Source: Aerococcus tenax
GTDB taxonomy: Bacteria > Bacillota > Bacilli > Lactobacillales > Aerococcaceae
Assembly: GCF_003286645.3 (NCBI RefSeq)
Contig: NZ_CP127382.2
Location: 434,001 to 498,000 of the forward strand
Direction of reading: 5' to 3'
Length of the DNA: 64,000 nt
Shown here: piece after piece, positions 54,301-61,851 of the stretch
Numbering within the stretch: the stretch's first letter is position 1
Layout of the letters: every line of letters begins with the position of its first letter
The notes under the pieces: generated by a model
What the model was told of the DNA's origin: nothing
Databases searched by the model: none
What the model saw: only the letters and a program-made list of their open reading frames with translations
Translations under genes and position numbers: made by a program

Positions 54301-54783
54301 CGGGAGAAAATTGCTCGTTACAGTGACATCTCGAATGTCGATACGCCTACCTTCTTCAATGGCATGCGGCAAGGCGAAACCATTACCGTTGAAATTGAAA
54401 AGGGCAAGGTCCTCCTCATTCGCCTGATTGAAATTGGGGAAGCCGACCACTCTGGTCAACGGATTATTTACTTTGATCTGAATGGTCAACGGCGGGAAAT
54501 TGCCGTCCAAGACGCCCACTACACCAATGTGGTGGCTAGTCGTCCTAAGGCAGATACCAATAATCCCAACCATATTGCAGCAACCATGCCCGGGTCGATA
54601 CTCAAGGTGGAAATCAGTGAAGGTGACCATGTCAGCGCTGGCCAAGTGGTCCTAGTGACTGAAGCTATGAAGATGGAAACCACGATCAAGGCACCAAAAG
54701 CCGGCAAGGTCCGCCAAGTCACTGTCCAAGCAGGCGAACAAGTTGAAATCGGAGACCTACTCATTGAATTAGAAACTGAATAA
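51349..54783 (+). CDS. pyc: Pyruvate carboxylase
   Basis: 1144 residues from the ATG at 51349 after ACGGAGGG; the reading frame opens 96 bases earlier, but those codons overlap ftsW and lack family similarity. Order: biotin carboxylase ATP-grasp domain (about 1-450; AALGGGGRGMRVV, FIEVNPRVQVEHTVSE), carboxyltransferase barrel (about 530-800; TTMRDAHQSL, metal site HLHTHDTSGN), allosteric region and a C-terminal biotinyl domain with the lysine in TEAMKMETT. It makes oxaloacetate from pyruvate and bicarbonate. Confidence 0.97.
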   Translation: MIKKVLVANRGEIAIRVFRACYELGIETVAIFAREDETSVHRFKADESYLVGAGKKPVDAYLDIEDIIRIAKETQADAIHPGYGFLSENQEFASRCREEGIIFIGPNTDTLDMFGDKIKAKAAAHQAGIQEVSGTEGDVESVEEVKAFAKKAGYPIIVKAALGGGGRGMRVVRSDEEVEEAYQTAKSEAKTAFGSDEIYAEKYIENPKHIEVQILGDQAGNVVHLWERDCSIQRRHQKVVEMAPSVSLDHDLRLRICEAARQLMENVGYVNAGTVEFLVSGDDFYFIEVNPRVQVEHTVSEEITGIDIVQAQIQIAAGKTLAEIGIPKQEDMPLIGYSIQCRITTEDPAYHFFPDTGKINTYRSPGGFGLRLDAGNGYTNTEVSPYYDSLLTKLVSHSMTFEDAVRKMVRGLREYRIRGVRNNIPFLMNVLTHPTFTSGQATTTFIDNTPELFDFPKERNRDRGNKILQYIGDTTVNGFPGLQQKDKPHYRPAHLPDLEDVSLDRPTAKQVLDQEGVSGVQSYIHDTKEVLLTETTMRDAHQSLIATRMRTRDMLKAAEQIETANPAIFSQEVWGGATFDTAYRFLTEDPWVRLEKLREAMPNTLLQMLFRGSNAVGYTAYPDNVLRAFIKQAAETGIDVFRIFDSLNWSKQIERPLEFVKETGKIAEAAMCYSGDILDPNRSKYDLNYYVNLAKELQTMGADIIAIKDMAGLLKPQAAYVLISELKDKIDVPIHLHTHDTSGNGIMMYSEAIRAGIDIVDVATSAFSSTTSQPSMTSFYYALEHNDRKPNINVKNAQAMNQYWSGVRTYYEDFASGLKTPETEIYRTEMPGGQYTNLQQQAASVGLGDRWEEVKVMYHDVNLLFGDIVKVTPSSKVVGDMALFMVQNDLSIEDFYEKGKTIDFPDSVIEFFQGKLGQPAGGFPADVRDLILKGADYTEERPGDLLEPVDFDQVKEDLSEKLGDEVDNKDVLGYLMYPKVFTDYREKIARYSDISNVDTPTFFNGMRQGETITVEIEKGKVLLIRLIEIGEADHSGQRIIYFDLNGQRREIAVQDAHYTNVVASRPKADTNNPNHIAATMPGSILKVEISEGDHVSAGQVVLVTEAMKMETTIKAPKAGKVRQVTVQAGEQVEIGDLLIELETE

Positions 54784-54818
54784 GACAATAATAACTTCAA
54801 AGAAAGGAGCCTGGTGCC

Positions 54819-55127
54819 ATGACCAATTCATATACCCAACGGCAAGAACTCGTCGTCTGGTTGAATTCCACTCAAAAAACCCGGCAATTGAAACGCTATG
54901 GCTACCTTCACTATCTAAATAAGGAACGCAAATACGCCATCCTCTATGTCGATAAGGACCAGGTAGAAGAAGCCGTCGAGGGACTCAAGAAAGTCCGCCA
55001 AGTCATCAAAGTCACTGTTTCTCCCAAAGCAACTATTAATATGGATTTTACAGTGGCCTTAGACGGTGAAGAAGATCGCGCCAAAGTCATCAAGGAGTTT
55101 GAAGACTTTATCTATCCACCGAAATAA
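54819..55127 (+). CDS. UPF0298 family protein (YlbG-like)
   Basis: 102 residues. RQELVVWLNSTQKTRQLKRYGYLHYLNKERKYAILYVD is the conserved N-terminal half, described here by its ends RQELVVWL and YAILYVD. Function unknown; in Bacillus ylbG lies next to ylbH (rsmD), and rsmD is nearby here too. GAAAGGAGCC precedes the ATG. Confidence 0.88.
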   Translation: MTNSYTQRQELVVWLNSTQKTRQLKRYGYLHYLNKERKYAILYVDKDQVEEAVEGLKKVRQVIKVTVSPKATINMDFTVALDGEEDRAKVIKEFEDFIYPPK

Positions 55128-55135
55128 ACAAGTCA

Positions 55136-55166
55136 ACGTAGCAGAAAACCTGCTGCGTTTTTTATT
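55136..55166 (+). terminator. Terminator after the YlbG-like gene
   Basis: AACGTAGCAG pairs with CTGCTGCGTT around AAAAC, followed by TTTT. Confidence 0.85.
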
Positions 55167-55243
55167 TGTTTGGAAATGAAAATTAGCGGAAAGCTAAATA
55201 AAGTTATAATAAAACTTACAATGTCAGTGATGTTGACCCAATG

Positions 55244-55257
55244 ATGACAATTGTCAT
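55244..55257. promoter_or_regulatory. Perfect 14-bp palindrome in the long leader region of the LPXTG gene
   Basis: ATGACAATTGTCAT lies about 325 bases upstream of the LPXTG protein start in a very AT-rich gap (55,167-55,582) with no gene. It could be an operator; the regulator is unknown. Confidence 0.4.
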
Positions 55258-55434
55258 AAAAATGTAATTTATTTAATAATTTACATAAAAACATACAAAT
55301 CGCCTGCTATGAATGGTTTTTATCGTGTCATATTTTAGTAATTTTATAAAATATGATTAAATTGTGAATTTTATATGCTTTATTCATACAAAAAATAAAA
55401 ATATCTGTTAAAATGAGAGATATGAGGGAGAGCG

Positions 55435-55473
55435 GTGATAAAATTTTGCACGGTAATCACAGCTTATAACTAG
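55435..55473 (+). CDS. Possible 12-residue leader peptide upstream of the LPXTG gene
   Basis: GTG at 55435 preceded by GAGGGAGAG, reading MIKFCTVITAYN and a TAG stop, just downstream of a possible -10 TAAAAT (55408-55413). The distance of about 110 bases to the LPXTG protein start makes a regulatory leader peptide conceivable. Evidence is limited to the ribosome site and position. Confidence 0.25.
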   Translation: MIKFCTVITAYN

Positions 55474-55582
55474 GCTGAAATTCTTTACTAGTGCACTGGC
55501 AAAGAAAGATAAATATTAAATATAACAATTACATATCGTAGTGTATCTATCACTCAATTTTGTAATGGGAGGTCAATAAATT

Positions 55583-56329
55583 ATGAAAGACTTGAAAAAA
55601 TTATTATTAGGCGCAGCTGCTACAACTGCAGCCGCAGGTGTATTATTCGCAGCTGATGCTTCTGTAGCTCACGCAGCAGACGCATTTGTAACCCCAGTAG
55701 ACGCAGATGGCGTACCTACAAGCATTTCTGGTAACCCTGCTGTAGCACAACCAGAAGAAAAAACAGTTGAAGATCCTAACCACTCACCATACGAATACGA
55801 AGCAGAAACCAAAAAAGCTGCTATCGAAATTGGTGAAGCAATGCTTAAACGTTCTCAATTAGAAGGTACTGCATTAGCACAAGTAAACAACCATGTTGAT
55901 GCTGTTCAAACTGCTTCAGGTAAATGGACCCCAACTTTCAGCTACGTTGAAAAAGCAGAAACTCCTGCTAAAGAAGATAAAAAAGACGAAGTTAAGAAAG
56001 ACGACAAGAAGAAAGACGAAAGCAAAAAAGACGACAAGAACAAAGACAGCAAAGACAAGAAAGATAGCGAAGTTAACAAAGACAACAAAGACAGCAAAGC
56101 TAAGAAAAACGAATCTAAGAAAGATGACAAGAAGAAATCTGACAAAGATTCTAAAGTTGTCGTAGCTAACGAAAAAGCTAAGAAAGACCACAAAGCTAAG
56201 AAAGACGCTAAAGCTCAAAAAGCTAACGCTAAATTACCAGCTACTGGTGTAGTTGCTGGTTCTGTTGCTGGCTTAGGTGTTGCTTTAGTTGCTGCTGGTT
56301 CAGCTCTATCTTTCCGTCGTCGTAAATAA
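55583..56329 (+). CDS. LPXTG cell-wall-anchored protein with Lys/Asp-rich stalk
   Basis: 248 residues. A signal peptide (about 1-32, ending VAHAADA), a short acidic/neutral domain (33-130), then a low-complexity region of Lys-Asp-Glu-Ser repeats (about 133-205, repeated KKDDKK and DKKDSE), and a sortase signal: LPATG at 218-222, a 22-residue hydrophobic segment and RRRK. Sortase A should link it to peptidoglycan. The strong GGGAGG site, long leader and strongly biased codons (GCT, AAA, GAC) suggest high expression. No recognised adhesin domain. Confidence 0.85.
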   Translation: MKDLKKLLLGAAATTAAAGVLFAADASVAHAADAFVTPVDADGVPTSISGNPAVAQPEEKTVEDPNHSPYEYEAETKKAAIEIGEAMLKRSQLEGTALAQVNNHVDAVQTASGKWTPTFSYVEKAETPAKEDKKDEVKKDDKKKDESKKDDKNKDSKDKKDSEVNKDNKDSKAKKNESKKDDKKKSDKDSKVVVANEKAKKDHKAKKDAKAQKANAKLPATGVVAGSVAGLGVALVAAGSALSFRRRK

Positions 56330-56410
56330 TTAACTAGACCTTAAGCGAATAGTTAATAGTATCTAAATTGCTTAAATAAAGGTGCAAGATTATCTTACTC
56401 TCCCTCTAGC

Positions 56411-56446
56411 GGACCTTGGTGCTTTAGTGCCAAGGTCTTTCTTTGT
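56411..56446 (+). terminator. Terminator of the LPXTG protein gene
   Basis: GACCTTGG pairs with CCAAGGTC around TGCTTTAGTG, followed by TTTCTTTG. Confidence 0.85.
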
Positions 56447-56534
56447 TTATAGCCGGAAAAGGCCTATGAATCGGTCCTCTCTGAGCGAATGACTGTGCTA
56501 TAATGAATAGCGAATTGAGAAGGGATGTGGCAAG

Positions 56535-57095
56535 ATGCGGATTATTGCCGGTGAATTTGGGGGAATTCCCCTACAAGTGGTGCCAGGATCGAATACCCGG
56601 CCCACGACAGATAAGATTAAGGAATCCATGTTTAATATTATTGGTCAATATCTAGATGGCGGGATTGTCCTTGACTTTTACGCGGGATCCGGAGCTCTGG
56701 GATTAGAAGCTCTATCGCGGGGAGCTGATGAGGTTTATGCCTTTGAACGCTTCCGTAAGGCCCAAGAAACGATCGCTAAGAATGTAGCTAAGGCCCATCT
56801 TGAAGATCGCTACCACTTACTTAAAGGTGACAACCAAAAGCAGTTGAAGTCTTTACAGAAGAAGGCTCCTGACTTACAATTTGACTGGGTTTTCTTAGAT
56901 CCACCTTATAAGGGCCAACATTTAGAAGATTTGCTCCTTCAGTTCCAAGAAGAGGGCTGGCTCAGTGACCAAGTCACGGTGGTTTGTGAGTTAGATAGTC
57001 AAGATAACCTGCCTGACACCGTGGGAAATTTACACGCCTTTAAAAACGCAACCTATGGGCATACTCGGGTGGTTTGCTATCGTTTTGCTGCATAG
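56535..57095 (+). CDS. rsmD: 16S rRNA (guanine966-N2)-methyltransferase
   Basis: A 186-residue SAM-dependent methyltransferase. MRIIAGEFGG and RPTTDKIKESMFNII form the typical N-terminus, the SAM loop is DFYAGSGALGLEALSRGA and the catalytic motif LDPPYKG. coaD, usually next to it, is not found here. A terminator follows, so it is separate from the com genes. Confidence 0.94.
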   Translation: MRIIAGEFGGIPLQVVPGSNTRPTTDKIKESMFNIIGQYLDGGIVLDFYAGSGALGLEALSRGADEVYAFERFRKAQETIAKNVAKAHLEDRYHLLKGDNQKQLKSLQKKAPDLQFDWVFLDPPYKGQHLEDLLLQFQEEGWLSDQVTVVCELDSQDNLPDTVGNLHAFKNATYGHTRVVCYRFAA

Positions 57096-57102
57096 GGCAT
57101 TC

Positions 57103-57138
57103 AAGCTGATTTCATGAAATTGAAGTCAGCTTTTTTCG
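57103..57138 (+). terminator. Terminator after rsmD
   Basis: AAGCTGA pairs with TCAGCTT across a loop that itself contains TTTCATGAAA, followed by TTTTCG. Confidence 0.75.
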
Positions 57139-57186
57139 TTAACTGATGCTTTCTTTACGGATGAATAAGTAGAGAGAGGTGACGCT

Positions 57187-57933
57187 ATGCAAGCGTGGTG
57201 GGAAGATTTAAAGAACTTATCTTTTGCAGAAATTATTGAAAACTATGGCAAATTACTGGTCGGAGCCTTGGTCGCTGGGATTTTATTGGTGGCTGCTTTG
57301 TTTTATTTTGTTTTTGACCGGGTGCTTGGTCCAGCTGGTCAAGCCCCAGTAGCCGCAACCGCTTTGGTGGAGTCAGATGGCCAAGAGGAAAATAGTCAGT
57401 CGGAGTCGTCCGTGACAGACCAAACGGAAGGTGGCGAAGCTGGGAATTCAGAGAGGCAGGGAGACGATTTAATCTATGTGGATGTCAAAGGGGCGGTCAA
57501 GTCACCCGGCCTCTATCAAGTCCAGGCAGGGGACCGCGTCCTTGATGCTATTGATTTGGCGGGTGGGCTCAATGACCAAGCCGATTCTAAACGGATTAAT
57601 CTCTCCCAGCGCCTCCAGGACCAGATGGTGGTCTATGTGCCGACCTTGGATGAAGAAGTGGGAGCGGAAGACTTGATGTCTATAACTCCTGTTTTGTCTG
57701 AGGATGGCCCAACTGCAGGAAGTAGCCAGGGAGATAATGAGAAGATCAATATCAATACTGCTGATGCCAGCCAACTCCAAGAAATATCAGGCATTGGAGA
57801 GAAGAAGGCGGCTGATATTATTCAATATCGGGAAAGTAAGGGGTCTTTTCAAACGATTGAGGAGATTACCGAAGTCTCTGGCATTGGTGACAAGACCTTT
57901 GAGAAGATCAAAGAACAAATTACTGTGAATTAA
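57187..57933 (+). CDS. comEA: Competence DNA receptor ComEA
   Basis: 248 residues: one N-terminal membrane helix (about 20-43, LLVGALVAGILLVAALFYFVF), an acidic Ser/Glu linker, a SLBB domain (about 95-150, YVDVKGAVKSPGLYQVQAGD) and two helix-hairpin-helix motifs at the C-terminus (INTADASQLQEISGIGEKKA and VSGIGDKTFEKIKE). It binds incoming double-stranded DNA at the cell surface for transformation. comEC follows after 1 base; comEB is not present between them. Confidence 0.94.
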   Translation: MQAWWEDLKNLSFAEIIENYGKLLVGALVAGILLVAALFYFVFDRVLGPAGQAPVAATALVESDGQEENSQSESSVTDQTEGGEAGNSERQGDDLIYVDVKGAVKSPGLYQVQAGDRVLDAIDLAGGLNDQADSKRINLSQRLQDQMVVYVPTLDEEVGAEDLMSITPVLSEDGPTAGSSQGDNEKININTADASQLQEISGIGEKKAADIIQYRESKGSFQTIEEITEVSGIGDKTFEKIKEQITVN

Positions 57934-57934
57934 G

Positions 57935-60259
57935 ATGAAGACGAAGATTTTTTGGTTAGCCTTGGGCCTCCTCTTACTGACTGCTCTCATGCTGGCGCCA
58001 TCAGTCTGGACGCTGATTTTCTACCTCTGGTACTGGGGACGGGTGATTGCCTTAAAGGAGAAGGGACTGGTCAAGTGGCTACTTGTCAGTCACTGTCTGA
58101 TGGCTGCCTATCTTTATCTCCTTAGTCAAAGAACGTCTCATTTTACTGGAGGAGAAGCTGCTTTAACTTTAGAAGTGGCTATCGATAGCTTGAAGGTGGA
58201 AGGCGACTTAGTCCAATTTCAAGGCCAAGAAGTGGCAACGGGAGAAAAATTTCAAGTCTTTTATTACTTAAAATCTGAGGCTGAGCAAGCGGCTTGGCTA
58301 AATCAAGGGCGATCCTTTCAAGTAAACCTCCTAGGCCAATTAACTCTTCCTGGAGGTCAGCGTAATTTTCATGGCTTTGACTACCAGGCCTATTTAAGCA
58401 GGCAAGAGATTTATTGGGTCTTTGAGGTAGAGACGGCTCAGGGACTGGCTGATTTACCCTATTGGTCTTATTTTTGGCCCAACCTCCGCCAGAGCATCTA
58501 TACCTATTTACAGGGATTAGACTTAGGAATCTTGGCGTATTATTTCCAGGCCTTATTCCTGAATGATAAGTCAAGCATTGATCCTTCTGCCATGGCTGCC
58601 TACCAGGAAATTGGGATTATTCATTTATTTTCCTTGTCGGGTTTTCATGTTAACTATTTATTAGCCCTTTTGAAGCGGTCACTTCTCCGCCTGGGGGTCT
58701 TAGTAGAATACTATCAATGGATTGCTTTAATCGTTTTACTACTTTATGGCTGTTTACTCGGCTTACCTTATGGGATGATTCGGGCTATTGGGTCTTATCT
58801 ATACGCCTTTATTCAAAGAAAAACTGATCGACCTGTCGATCCCTGGGCTGGACTCGCCTGGTCGGTAGTGTTTATCCTCCTTATTCATCCCCAGGCGATT
58901 TTTTCTTTAGGTTTTCAGTTGTCCTATGCCCTAACTGCCACCCTATTAATCATTAAACAAGCGCCACCCTTTAAGCATGCTTGGCAGGAAGAGTTCATCT
59001 TCTCCCTGGCCTGTACTTTGGTCACCATTCCTTTTCTCATTGTCAGTCAGGCTGGTTTCTCTTGGTTAGCCTTGTGGGTCAATTACTTTTATTCCTGGCT
59101 ATTTTCCGTCTGTCTCTTTCCAGGTCTTCTCCTGGTAGTGGGCTTAGGGATAGGAGGATTAGGTTGGCTAGTGCCTCTAGTAGCCTTGCCCCTGACCTGG
59201 GTGATCCTTCATCTAGAGAAGTTGTCGGTCTTTTTTAGTGACCTGCCCGGATTTTACTGGCTAACTGGCCATATGCCCTTTGTCTTTATCCTGTTATATT
59301 GTTTGGTGCTCGCTTATTGGTTAGACCGGCAAGTCTTAGCTTACAGGAAAGGACGGGGCTGGTTGGCCTTGACTTTGGCTCTCTTAGGCTTATATCTTTT
59401 CCCATATTTATCCCCTCTAGGGCAAGTAGCTGTCTTAGATATTGGTCAAGGGGATTGTATCCTCGTCAAACCGCCGTTTTCTGCCTCGGCCTACCTGATT
59501 GATGCAGCTGGCAGACCCACTTTCCCAAAAGAAGACTGGCAAAAGCGACCCAGACGGACCTTGTTTGAAAGTCAGATCCAGCCTGCCTTAGCCGCCCAGG
59601 GAGTTCGCTCACTAGCCGGGCTATTCTTGACCCATGGCGACTTTGACCACTATGGCTCGGCACCTGAAATTATTAAGCAGATTTCCGTTGACACCCTTTA
59701 TTTACCTATTGGCATGCAGGAAGATCATGAAGTTCTAACCATCTTGGATCAGGCGCTCAAAGCCAGTAAGAATCCCCATATCCAAGTGTTCTGGCTCCAA
59801 GCCAGCCAAAGTCTGAGTCTCAGTCGGTCCATGGCCCTAGAGGTCTTGATGCCAGAAGAGGCAGGAGCAGGGAAAAACGAAGATTCCTTAGCCATGTTAG
59901 GGGCCATGGGTCCCTTGACTTTTCTCTTTACAGGGGATATTGACGGGGAGGCTGAGGCACAAATGGCAGAAAAGATAAAAGGCCCGATCGATGTCTTGAA
60001 GGTAGCCCACCACGGCTCTGACCATTCCAGCCCTAGTGACTTAATCGCTCTCTGGCAACCGCGATACGCCTTGATTTCAGTGGGAGAGAATAACCGCTAC
60101 GGCCATCCCAGTGACCGGGTTCTCGATGATCTATCTAGGGTTCAGGCGACGACTTTTCGGACTGACCGGGATGGGGCTATCCATTATTTTTACTTGGGAA
60201 GGCATTATGATTTTAAGACGGTAAAAGCAGCGGGGGAAGAAGATTCTATTGGAGAATGA
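57935..60259 (+). CDS. comEC: Competence DNA channel ComEC/Rec2
   Basis: 774 residues. An N-terminal soluble DUF4131-like portion (about 60-190) is followed by the Competence membrane domain with the LFSLSGFHVNYLLALLKR motif and about ten helices, then a C-terminal metallo-beta-lactamase domain with THGDFDHYGS, FTGDIDGEAE and VAHHGSDHS. It carries single-stranded DNA across the membrane; the hydrolase domain may degrade the other strand. The frame is intact, so uptake genes appear functional here. Confidence 0.93.
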   Translation: MKTKIFWLALGLLLLTALMLAPSVWTLIFYLWYWGRVIALKEKGLVKWLLVSHCLMAAYLYLLSQRTSHFTGGEAALTLEVAIDSLKVEGDLVQFQGQEVATGEKFQVFYYLKSEAEQAAWLNQGRSFQVNLLGQLTLPGGQRNFHGFDYQAYLSRQEIYWVFEVETAQGLADLPYWSYFWPNLRQSIYTYLQGLDLGILAYYFQALFLNDKSSIDPSAMAAYQEIGIIHLFSLSGFHVNYLLALLKRSLLRLGVLVEYYQWIALIVLLLYGCLLGLPYGMIRAIGSYLYAFIQRKTDRPVDPWAGLAWSVVFILLIHPQAIFSLGFQLSYALTATLLIIKQAPPFKHAWQEEFIFSLACTLVTIPFLIVSQAGFSWLALWVNYFYSWLFSVCLFPGLLLVVGLGIGGLGWLVPLVALPLTWVILHLEKLSVFFSDLPGFYWLTGHMPFVFILLYCLVLAYWLDRQVLAYRKGRGWLALTLALLGLYLFPYLSPLGQVAVLDIGQGDCILVKPPFSASAYLIDAAGRPTFPKEDWQKRPRRTLFESQIQPALAAQGVRSLAGLFLTHGDFDHYGSAPEIIKQISVDTLYLPIGMQEDHEVLTILDQALKASKNPHIQVFWLQASQSLSLSRSMALEVLMPEEAGAGKNEDSLAMLGAMGPLTFLFTGDIDGEAEAQMAEKIKGPIDVLKVAHHGSDHSSPSDLIALWQPRYALISVGENNRYGHPSDRVLDDLSRVQATTFRTDRDGAIHYFYLGRHYDFKTVKAAGEEDSIGE

Positions 60260-60320
60260 CTTGTTTAATGACAAAGTCGGCCTTGTCAGTTAAAATAGAT
60301 GGGATGTGAGGAGGGGCGTC

Positions 60321-61340
60321 ATGACTTTTCAAAGCACGATACAGAAAATAAAAGCAGGACAAGTGGATCCTATCTACCTCTTACTAGGGGAGGAGAAGTT
60401 TTTGATCCAAGAATTTGAAAATCAGTTAAGCCGAGCGGTCATTGGGGACCAAGAAGCGGTCAGTGATTTCAACTTTGTCCGCTTAGACTTAGAAGAACAT
60501 TCCTTAGAAGAGGCCTTAGTCGAGGCCAACACCATTTCTTTTTTCTCTGAGCCCAAGATTATCTGGCTGACCCAGCCGGCTTTTTTAAGTACAGAAAAAG
60601 GGAAGAAGGAGGAAAATACCCAAGCCCTCTTGGATTATATGGCTGAACCGGCTCCTGACGTGACCCTGGTCTTTGTTTGTGACTTTGAGAAATTAGACGG
60701 CCGCAAGAAGGTGGTTAAGCAGTTAAAAAAAGCCGCCAATCTGGTCGATGTTTCCTTGGCGGATGAGGCGACTACGACTAACTACATCAAGGACTATGTC
60801 AGAAATGCGGGCTACTTGATGGATCGTTCGGTATTACAGCTGTTTTTGGAAAGAACCAACTATCAGCTATCGAGTGCCATGAATGAATTGGAGAAGCTCT
60901 TTCTCTTTGTGGGTCAGGAAGACCGTATCACTAAGCACGATGTCGAGACCGTGGTGTCGCCTTCCTTGGATAATAATATCTTCCACTTGACTGACTATGT
61001 CATGGCCCACCGCCTGGAAGCGGCCTTGGACTTGTATCGGACCCTGATCCAGGAAAAACACCAGCCCATTGCGATTTTAGCTCTCTTAGAGGCTAACTTC
61101 CGTCTCTTTAGCCAGATTGCTCTGCTATCCCGTTCAGGTTATGACCAAGGGGCTATTGCTAAGTCTTTAGGGGCCCATCCTTACCGGGTCAAGATGAGTA
61201 TGAAACAAATGCGCTCCTACGATGGCCAGCAATTATTGGCGGCTTACCAGGACTTGGTGGAGTTGGATTATGAGATTAAGTCAGGCCAGGTAGACCCTAA
61301 CTTAGGCATTGAATGGTTTATCTTGCGCTTTGCGGCCTAG
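60321..61340 (+). CDS. holA: DNA polymerase III subunit delta
   Basis: 339 residues from the ATG at 60321 after GAGGAGGGG; GTG/ATG codons further upstream overlap that site. The YLLLGEEKFLIQEFENQL start, the AAA-like fold without a working P-loop, and the ending DPNLGIEWFILRFA match HolA. It opens the sliding clamp in the loader complex. It is the usual neighbour of comEC and rpsT. Confidence 0.93.
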   Translation: MTFQSTIQKIKAGQVDPIYLLLGEEKFLIQEFENQLSRAVIGDQEAVSDFNFVRLDLEEHSLEEALVEANTISFFSEPKIIWLTQPAFLSTEKGKKEENTQALLDYMAEPAPDVTLVFVCDFEKLDGRKKVVKQLKKAANLVDVSLADEATTTNYIKDYVRNAGYLMDRSVLQLFLERTNYQLSSAMNELEKLFLFVGQEDRITKHDVETVVSPSLDNNIFHLTDYVMAHRLEAALDLYRTLIQEKHQPIAILALLEANFRLFSQIALLSRSGYDQGAIAKSLGAHPYRVKMSMKQMRSYDGQQLLAAYQDLVELDYEIKSGQVDPNLGIEWFILRFAA

Positions 61341-61360
61341 TCAGAGATAAAAAAATACAC

Positions 61361-61417
61361 AAAAAAACACCGCTTCTTCAACGGCTTAGGCCAGTTAAGA
61401 GAAGCGGTGGCTTTTTT
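61361..61417. terminator. Bidirectional terminator between holA and rpsT
   Basis: ACCGCTTCT pairs with AGAAGCGGT across a loop containing GGCTTAGGCC, with A/T runs on both sides. Confidence 0.88.
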
Positions 61418-61670
61418 ATTTGTTTAATTTTTGAGCCATACGTGAATTAATACGGCTTGCTTTATTAGCGTGGATTAAGTTCTTAGAAACTGCTTGGTCC
61501 ACTAATTTTTGAGCATGTTGGTGTAATTCTTCGACGTTGTCTGCGCCTTCTTGGACAGCAGTTTCGAAACGTTTAATAGCGGTACGCATTTCGCTGACTT
61601 TTGCAGAGTTTACTGCAGCGTTCTTTTCGTTTTGACGTACGCGTTTAATAGCTGATGCAATGTTTGCCAT
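61416..61670 (-). CDS. rpsT: Ribosomal protein bS20
   Basis: 84 residues, starting at the ATG 61668-61670 preceded by GAGGTGGA in the coding sense; the frame is open 33 bases upstream, but MANIASAIKRVRQNEK is the family start. Helical, rich in Lys and Ala, ending KASRINSRMAQKLNK. A primary 16S rRNA binder. The convergent arrangement with holA is conserved in Firmicutes. Confidence 0.96.
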   Translation of the reverse strand: MANIASAIKRVRQNEKNAAVNSAKVSEMRTAIKRFETAVQEGADNVEELHQHAQKLVDQAVSKNLIHANKASRINSRMAQKLNK

Positions 61671-61851
61671 GGAGTCCACCTCTTTCTTTTTTCGCTTTTT
61701 CAAGTGAACAGGTCACTAACATGAATATTATACAGAAATTTGACCAGGCTGGCAAGAGAAATTTTACTTAGTCCTTGGAAGCTTAAAATAGGGTTTAGGT
61801 CCTAGTCGTGATAAACTAGATAGGAGAAAAGAAAAAATGGAGTGAAGTAAA

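Noticed and set aside
55893..56218. Lysine-rich or leucine-rich alternative frames over the LPXTG stalk
   Set aside because: Low-complexity DNA leaves other frames open by composition; signal peptide and LPATG frame are decisive.
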